Source: Fragilariopsis cylindrus CCMP1102 (lineage: Eukaryota; Bacillariophyta; Bacillariophyceae; Bacillariales; Bacillariaceae). From it: a stretch of 64,000 bases of DNA. The DNA lies in NCBI GenBank assembly GCA_900095095.1, contig FMBT01000456.1, positions 30,478 to 94,477 of the forward strand. The letters run 5' to 3'. Shown here piece after piece: positions 57,801 to 64,000 of the stretch (the stretch's first letter is position 1; every line of letters begins with the position of its first letter). A program made the translations under genes and the position numbers. Under the pieces are notes generated by a model. It saw only the letters and a program-made list of their open reading frames with translations, did not search any database and was not told where the DNA came from.

Positions 57801-58526
57801 TTATGCAGCTGCCTCCGAAGATAGTTGCTCTGCTTGTTTCGCCTTCCAATCCTTTACAGCAGCCTTGATAGCATCTTCAGCTAACATAGAACAATGTAAT
57901 TTGACAGGTGGAAGTTTTAAATGCGCAGCAATATCAGAGTTTTTGATCGCTAATACTTCATCGACGTTCTTTCCTTTCACCCACTCAGTTGCAACAGAAC
58001 TAGCAGCAATTGCAGATCCACAACCGAATGTTTTAAATTTTGATTCAGTAATATTCCCATCGTCGTCGACCTTGATTTGTAATTTCATTACATCACCACA
58101 TGCAGGTGCACCAACAAGGCCCTAGAATTAATATATAACATTACATTGAATGATGTTAAGTTTGTCATGAAAAACGTAATAAATTTAGAATAATCAAATC
58201 GTGAGACAAGAGGGTAGGATTGTTTGTGTTCTTCGAAAATGTAATTGATTGATTGTAAAATAGAATATCAGGCAGATCAAAACGCCGGATGTGATGAAAA
58301 CGTGTTCCATTTAAGTGTAAGGTAACAGATAGGATAAAGTAAAACTTACCGTTCCTACGGATAATTCATTCTTATCAAGTGAACCAACATTCCTTGGATT
58401 TTCATAATGTTCTACAATATTTTCATGATAACTTCTTGCAAATGGGGAATTCGCAATGGATGATCCAAATACTGTTGTTCGTCGAGTTATAACTCGTGAA
58501 GCGAATCTTGTGGTAATAGGCATCAT
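57801..58526 (-). CDS. ISCU: Mitochondrial iron-sulfur cluster scaffold ISCU
   Basis: ISCU is the platform on which cysteine desulfurase and frataxin build [2Fe-2S] clusters. Exon 1 (58526-58350) begins with an Arg/Thr-rich mitochondrial presequence and YHENIVEHYENPRNVGSLDK. A 228-nt intron follows, then exon 2 (58121-57801) with GLVGAPACGDVMKLQIKV. The three cluster cysteines are present (PACGD, FGCGSA, LHCSM), as is the LPPVK motif recognised by the HSP70 partner. The 165-residue protein is intact, with an Ala/Glu/Ser tail. Confidence is very high. Confidence 0.96.
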
Positions 58527-59002
58527 CGTTGGTATTTATTATTATTATTTATTATTCTTTAGTACGTTTTTAAGTTTATAATAGCTTAGAGGTGTAAGTG
58601 CGTTATGACGTAATTACAGTTCTTATTGTTATGAGTTGTTTAGAAGTACAGTTGGGTGAGGAAAGCATCTGCTACGGTAATCCAAACATTCGATAAGCAG
58701 TGGAACAACGTGTTAAACTCACACGACTGGTCCAGTACGACTTGATGGAATGTAAGTTCTCATTCTTTTTACGCTATTTTCAATCCATACGATTGAATCT
58801 CTGGCCATCTATCGTCACGTGCTCCGGTGAATTAAAAATCAAATTGCGAGACAATAAAATAACAGTCGACGGAAATCATAAAAATCACATAAAAAGATGA
58901 TTAAGTGAACAAGAAGTATTCATAACTACTAGTACTTCTTGAAACTATTCTGCTCACTCTCCAGGGTCCAGGGAGTACCCTCCTCTTGCATACTGAGAAA
59001 GA
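58527..59002. other. Divergent intergenic region
   Basis: Spacer of 476 bp between ISCU (-) and TMEM234 (+), with an ATT repeat at 58536-58550. I see no gene. Confidence 0.45.
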
Positions 59003-59432
59003 ATGAAGGATTTTTTATCCATGGTATTGGTTGGTGTTCTATGGGGTTGCACCAATCCACTTTTACGCAAAGGATCCGAAGAGGTCACAGCGTCATCGTC
59101 ATCGTCATCGTCATCGTCGTCATCTTTTACGTCTCCTAAGAGTAGTAAAAGTGAAGGGAAATATACGTTATAATTGAAGCCCTAAAATCATTTTTAAATA
59201 TTAAAGTATGGTTACCATATGTAATCAATCAATAGGATCGGTGGTATTTTATATCCTATTAGCAAATTCTAATATTTCTATGGCTGTTCCAATCTGTAAT
59301 GCAATTGCATTATTATTTTCATTTTTAACAAGCTCATTATTGGGTGAGCCTATTGAAAAACCATTCCAAACTATATTAGGTGCTTCTCTTATATTAATTG
59401 GTGTTACGATCTGTGTTTCTTCCCAAGAATGA
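59003..59432 (+). CDS. TMEM234: TMEM234-like small membrane protein (EamA/DMT superfamily)
   Basis: The start MKDFLSMVLVGVLWGCTNPLLRKGSE matches the first helix of the TMEM234 family, a four-helix half of a drug/metabolite-transporter fold. A Ser run encoded by a TCA/TCG repeat (59090-59120) follows. The remaining helices are seen in VFYILLANSNISMAVPICN, LLFSFLTSSLLGEP and ILGASLILIGVTICVSS. Two frame breaks separate start and end, near 59170 (KYTL-IEALKSFLNIKVW) and near 59225 (YVI-NQSIGS). One base at each gives 143 residues; the second could instead be loss of a 4-bp CAAT repeat unit. Function in protists is unknown. Confidence 0.75.
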
Positions 59433-60866
59433 ATAATACAGTACATACAATACAATACAATCTCATACCAACCAACAAGATGAAAAATCAGAAAATGAGA
59501 AATGAATGTAATCATTTACGAAATTAAATGGAACAAGTCAGGACTGAATGAATCGAATCAATCCGTTTTTTAAATATACCACCGAATATGACGACAATAT
59601 AATTTGATTGATTGGTACATCTTGCAATCTTAAGTTGTTGATGATGTGATGTGATAGCTACGTAGATAGCAAATCGATTTAATTTACAGAAATATGAATA
59701 TAAATGCCGTCATTTGATAACAATGCCACGATTGTTTTACTTTCACATAGCAGGGTGCGATCGATCATATCTTTTTACATTGGATCAACCTATGCGGTTC
59801 CTCACCTAAACCTGTGTAGATGATACACTACTACAAGTACGACTATGAATCAAATCTCATCATTTTCGAAGTAACGCGGTAATGGGAATAATTTTTCCAT
59901 ACATAATTCACAAAACATCTTATATTATTACCTGTTGATGGTTAATAATCATTGGTAAGGATTTAAGATAAGTATTAAATAGCAATCACTGTAAAGAGAG
60001 AAGAAGAAATCTTATCTCAGTAGATGTTTTTAGTTCAATAGCATGATGATTATAATGATAGTAACAGCATGGCAGACATTTACACTGGTATTCCATCGAC
60101 GTTTCCGATCGCCGTGTTTGTTTTTCTAAAATGTTCTGAGTTATTTCAAATGATTCTTTTGAAGAAGAAGAAGTAAAGGTAGAAAAAGTACAAGGTTAGT
60201 TTCATTAAAAAAATGACCAATTGAATTAGCATTTCAAAAGCTTTGGAGCTGTAGATGTGACCACTACTGTAAGCTTTTCTTTGTACACAATAATCAATAC
60301 CCTAGAGAAATCTATTTACATATTATTAGTGCCAACTAGATCGGAATAATTTCATCCCAGAACCACAAGCCACCAACAATATAGAGTCAGATATCATTAT
60401 TTTAGAGACCTCAACAACAGCAATGGCATGGCAATAGTGTTGCACTAAGTGTTATACATATAATGTTTTAATACACACCACACACACATACACACATACA
60501 CAATAACATATACATATATGCATATGGCTAAAATATGAGAAGCCTTACCACCACTACTATATAGTGTAATTGGTATGGCTGTTTAATCCATACAGCCTAC
60601 TTGATTTGAAACACATAAAATCATCAGTCACAGATTGAGAAACACCGCGCGCAGTAGCCTGCAATCTCCGCGCCGTAATGTTTCTCATGGAAATTATTTT
60701 GAAAAAATGCGAGCATCATGCAATCGACTTTTTCAAATAATCAGAATCCGTTGTTTCTGTTCTGACGGTTGTAATTATTTTATCTTCTTCCCTATTATAA
60801 AATAATAAGATATATAAAGTTAACAACAAAGGAAAGGTAAAGAATCAATCAAGGTAATCACGCACG
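59433..60866. other. Intergenic region
   Basis: The longest gene-free stretch of the right half (about 1.4 kb). It holds a CA-rich microsatellite (60472-60512) and AT-rich patches. No frame, tRNA or inverted repeat that I can support. It should contain the promoter of the CXC gene. Confidence 0.5.
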
Positions 60867-63010
60867 ATGATGAAAAGAACGGACGAAGAAGTCTTCGTCG
60901 ATAAATTACCTGGTTCTCATGTAAAGCGTCGTCGTCCTAATCGTAATCTTCTTCTTGATTGCGACGACGCAAAACAGCAGAAGCCGCAGCAGCGAGAAGT
61001 CGGACAAGAGAACGACAAGCATTTAGATTTCAACCTATCTTTCATGGAGAATCAGGCGAGGTAGGACAACAGGATTTACCATGGCATCAGCAACATCATC
61101 ATCGTTCGAACGGTCCGAATCGATGTATCTTGAAGCCGACAACAACGATATGAAGCTTCGGAAAGGCCCATTGAAGAAACGACTCTCTCCGAAGCTTACG
61201 CCTGCATCTACGCTAAGGCAAGAGTTATGGATACAACTACACCTGCGACTTGGACTGCGACTAAAACAGCGCCTGAAACTGCGACTAAACTCCCTCCGGA
61301 TCTATTAAGATCATACACGAGTGGGTCCGGTTTCTCGAGTCTCTCTAGTCTCGGTGCATCATTTTCTTCGTCAACACCATTATTCTGTCGCAAATTGATG
61401 TCCGCTGATACCAAGAATGGTGGTTATTGTATGTTCCTCCCCAGCTTTCACTCAAAAGAACTTTACGTAAACAATTGATGGAAGAACCACTTCTTCATAC
61501 CCCGATTTCTTTGTCTACTTCTATGAAAGAAAGGCTCCCCTTGTCAAGCGGCACGTTACCGTCTTTCAGCTCGTTAGATAGCTGGTCACTAACACCACTG
61601 GCTTGCTCGGTCGCGAAGAAATCAAAGTCTTTCCACCCAGTAACGACTACTCAAAAAATTGGAAGCCAGGAGGAAACGGGAAATACGCCATACAATGCAG
61701 CTTCGACAGTAGACATTATCCGAATTACTCATCCTTACGGTACCAATCCTCATGTTACTATCAAGAAGCGTTTAAGGACACCCTTTTTTTCGCCGTTAGC
61801 GTATGATTTTGGATCTACAGCTCACAATGCACCACCAGAAATAATATCTCACGATCGGATGGTCCCTTCCCTGAGAATACAATTGAAGGCAAGACCGCAA
61901 ATAATAATGGCGGTACGCTACCAAAAGCTACAGGAGCTAAGGGACAACTGGAAATCACTAAGAATCCAATTAGCAAAGGGAAGATACTGAAGAAAAAAGT
62001 TGCGACGTTACCAAAAGTTGCAGAAGCTAAAGGACGATCGACTATCACTGAAAATGCAGTAGTCAGCAAAGGGAAGACTTTGAAAAGAAAAGTTGCGACG
62101 CTACCAAAAGCTGCAGAAGCTAAGGGACGATCGGAAATGGCCTCCGAGAATGCAGTCAAGGACAAGACTATGAGGAAGAGTATTGGGAAGCAACCCAAAT
62201 ACAACCGAAATTAGCAAAAGCTATGGCACGACTGGATATGGGCGTCTCTGAGAATGTAATGGTAGGCAAGAATATGGAAAAGAACGCTGCGAAGAAACCA
62301 AGAGCGAAAAAGAAAATCGTTAATCCGTTTTTGGATCCTCTGCTGTTCGACAATGGATCAATCGCTCTCACCAAAGGCCTTGTAGATGTGGTTCTACCAG
62401 GTAAGCAAAAATATCTCTCTCTCTCCCTCTACATTTTCTCATTTGTCTTATCTTGTCTCGTTTCTCTCACCGCCAACATTTTTTTCTGTTTTACCACGTT
62501 TATATCATATACAGGTGCCTTAAGTTATACTGCGAATGCTTCCACACTGGTGCCTTTTGTGACCCTTCTCTGTGTAATTGCAAGGATTGCCAAAATACTT
62601 CAGCGCACAATCAGTTAGAAGAACCAAGAGGACCTCGAGTTGTGGCCATGCTGAAACTATTGAACAAAAATCCAGATGCTTTTAGCGGAGGCGGTAGAAA
62701 GGCCAACACGAAGGGCTGTCGCTGCCAAAAGAGTCGGTATGTCATTGAATTTTTCAGTGTATTGCAGCCATATTTGTGCATCGTCATTCATTAGATAATT
62801 ACTTTGCCTCACTATCCATATCTTATACTTATACTCATACAGGTGCCTCAAAAAGTTTGCGAATGCGTCGCATCGGGAAAGCGTTGTACAGAAAGTTGTC
62901 TATGCAAGGACTGTCAGAACACGTCCCAAAAGGCAGACGATCGCCAGGAAAGCCCGGAAGAGAAGCAAGAATCACTTTTACTGGACGATGCTGCGTCAAT
63001 TGTGATTTGA
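60867..63010 (+). CDS. Tesmin/TSO1-like CXC (CRC) DNA-binding protein, frame broken at 8 sites
   Basis: CXC proteins (LIN54, TSO1, tesmin) bind DNA and control cell-cycle and developmental genes. Exon 1 is 60867-62400, exon 2 62515-62736, exon 3 62843-63010. The two Cys-rich motifs straddle the splice sites: PCRCGSTR joined to CLKLYCECFHTGAFCDPSLC and CNCKDCQN, then KGCRCQKSR joined to CLKKF-CECVASGKRC and CLCKDCQN. The linker ML..NPDAFS is also typical. Exon 1 is basic and Ser/Pro-rich with three repeats of about 92 bp (61908-62135; VATLPKxAEAKGRS). Breaks near 61062, 61105, 61218, 61427, 61875, 62208, 62370 and 62857 each need one base. Seven in exon 1 and one in exon 3 make all phases agree. 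Function as a LIN54-like regulator is inferred. Confidence 0.8.
61908..62135. repeat. Three coding repeats of about 92 bp in the CXC gene
   Basis: Segments starting near 61911, 62000 and 62092 share ACGCTACCAAAAGCTGCAG-like sequence and encode TLPKATGAKG, TLPKVAEAKG and TLPKAAEAKG. The last two are most alike, indicating recent duplication. Confidence 0.75.
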
Positions 63011-63264
63011 ATAGATGGATCAAATCTGGCGTTTTGAACGTCGAAAGCTGCTGTTTACTTTTGTGACAATCATTTAAGTGCAGTCTAGACGACAAATTCG
63101 AAAATATACCAGTTTGTTACAAAGACACTAGATTATTCTAGATGACCACTATCTCAGATAAATAATTATATATTTAAACTATTCAGAAAATAATTATCAC
63201 CGATTACTTCTTTAATATATCAAAAACCAACGTTACACGTTGTTTAATTTGATCTTTCTCAGAC
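63011..63264. other. Short convergent spacer
   Basis: AT-rich spacer of 254 bp between the CXC gene and the polymerase gene. Confidence 0.5.
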
Positions 63265-64000
63265 TTATCGTCCAAATTTGTCAAGCACCTCCTGAGCTAG
63301 TCGAATGTCAGCTTGGACTTTCTTTCTCCGATAGAATTGACAGGCGCATCCATCTCCTCTACACATGATATCGGAATGGTAAGTATTATGAATTCGTTGT
63401 GCAGCGGACCAGAGTTCAGCGTAGGATTTTTCCGCTTCACGGAGGCATTCCAATTTCCCAAGTATATCTCAGCTTCTTTCGGGACACAATGTTTGCATAA
63501 ATGCCCGTCTTGGGAGCTTACAGGCGCCCTGCAACCCAAGCATTTAGCTGTCTTTACCGCAAACATCATCAAGCTTCCCTTACGTGCAATAGGAGTCGGA
63601 ATGAAGATCTTTCTGGTATGCTCACCTTGAAGCAATGACTTCTCGACGTCATCGATGATAGGTTCGAAGATTCTTGTAAGGGGCTTTGAAAGCTGATTTG
63701 TTAGATACCATTTGCAGTCCAGTGCTAGACTATTCTCAAGGACATAAATGGGATCTTCGCCTCTTTCATATGTTTTTGCTCCCTTGGCTCCGGTTATAAT
63801 GACGTATGGAACACGATCACCCATCTGTGGTGCAGTACCAGCGTCACGTTTTTGCATCCTTGCAGCAAGTTCAACGTGGGCTTGTTTCATCTTGTAGTCT
63901 TCCTTCTTTCCGCCTAGCCCAAGCGCATAGTCAGCACCCTTGTTCAGACTTTTGTGATAACTAAACGGGATATGTCCATCTTGTTTTGAAGCAAATCGCT
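63265..64000 (-). CDS. POLD1: DNA polymerase delta catalytic subunit, C-terminal part
   Basis: This is the end of the main lagging-strand replicative polymerase; the rest lies beyond the right edge. Visible blocks are NKMDISRLVITK, KQAHVELAARMQKRDAGTAP, GDRVPYVIITGAKGAK, EDPIYVLEN and LSKPLTRIFEPI. The zinc-binding CysA (CLGC..., CKHC) and the CysB iron-sulfur module (MCRGDGCACQFYRRKKV) follow, with a normal C-terminus LDKFGR. Two one-base losses are in A runs near 63950 (ITK-SLNKG) and 63455 (LGK-LECLREAEKSY). Both are inside conserved, essential sequence, so they are most likely sequence errors. Confidence 0.93.

Noticed and set aside
3697-64000. Programmed -1 ribosomal frameshifting as a general explanation
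   Set aside because: The sites share no slippery heptamer or downstream structure, and they occur in proteins that do not use frameshifting elsewhere.
1-64000. CRISPR arrays, insertion sequences, rRNA genes
   Set aside because: No regularly spaced short repeats with unique spacers, no transposase, and no rRNA-like sequence were seen; the DNA is eukaryotic nuclear.

Overview
This is nuclear DNA of a photosynthetic stramenopile, most probably a pennate diatom. Several signs support this. Genes are densely packed on both strands with few, short GT-AG introns (about 80-170 nt, rarely longer). Proteins carry long poly-Asn, poly-Gln, poly-Ser and acidic runs. At least three proteins start with a signal peptide ending in a diatom-type plastid motif (TSAF, VTAF, RAFG). 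One gene belongs to a protein family I know only from diatoms. There are no operons, CRISPR arrays, rRNA genes or convincing tRNA genes.

Layout: 1-1511 (-) SH3 protein, running off the left edge; 2294-3475 (+) PP2A activator PTPA; 3697-8512 (-) CLU/eIF3-associated protein; 9028-11977 (+) long-form RNase Z; 12153-13094 (-) peroxisomal dienoyl-CoA isomerase ECH1; 13540-14350 a repeat array; 14806-17897 (+) plastid-type N-terminus joined to an ApaH-like phosphatase; 18505-19671 (+) unknown protein; 20241-24044 (+) Integrator subunit INTS6 with a C-terminal WW domain; 24115-26244 (-) RNA polymerase III subunit RPC82; 26715-28036 (+) type I membrane protein; 28071-31146 (-) diatom-family PH-like protein; 32205-33276 (+) acidic/Ser-rich protein; 34452-37999 (+) presequence protease; 38682-41039 (+) hnRNP H/F-like RNA-binding protein; 41775-42122 (-) small mitochondrial membrane protein; 43082-45495 (+) acetolactate synthase; 45864-47666 (-) NEDD1; 48051-49129 (+) RimM; 49204-53376 (-) Elongator ELP1; 53987-55615 (-) complex III core protein; 56089-57131 (+) MAD2; 57801-58526 (-) ISCU; 59003-59432 (+) TMEM234; 60867-63010 (+) tesmin/LIN54-type CXC protein; 63265-64000 (-) C-terminus of DNA polymerase delta, running off the right edge.

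The genes are mostly unrelated housekeeping functions. By role: RNA metabolism (RNase Z, RPC82, INTS6, hnRNP-like), translation support (CLU, ELP1, RimM), plastid and mitochondrial metabolism (ALS, PreP, UQCRC2, ISCU), cell division (MAD2, NEDD1, PTPA, CXC protein) and DNA replication (POLD1).

The most striking signal is that 14 clearly conserved or coherent genes change frame inside conserved regions, at about 42 places. Every change is repaired by adding one base (twice two), usually in a homopolymer, and none needs a base removed. After adding these bases every gene whose ends I can fix closes as a whole number of codons. Eleven other genes (about 19 kb of coding sequence) show none. The simplest reading is patches of uncorrected long-read deletions. 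An insertional RNA-level mechanism or programmed -1 frameshifting is far less likely but is testable with RNA data.
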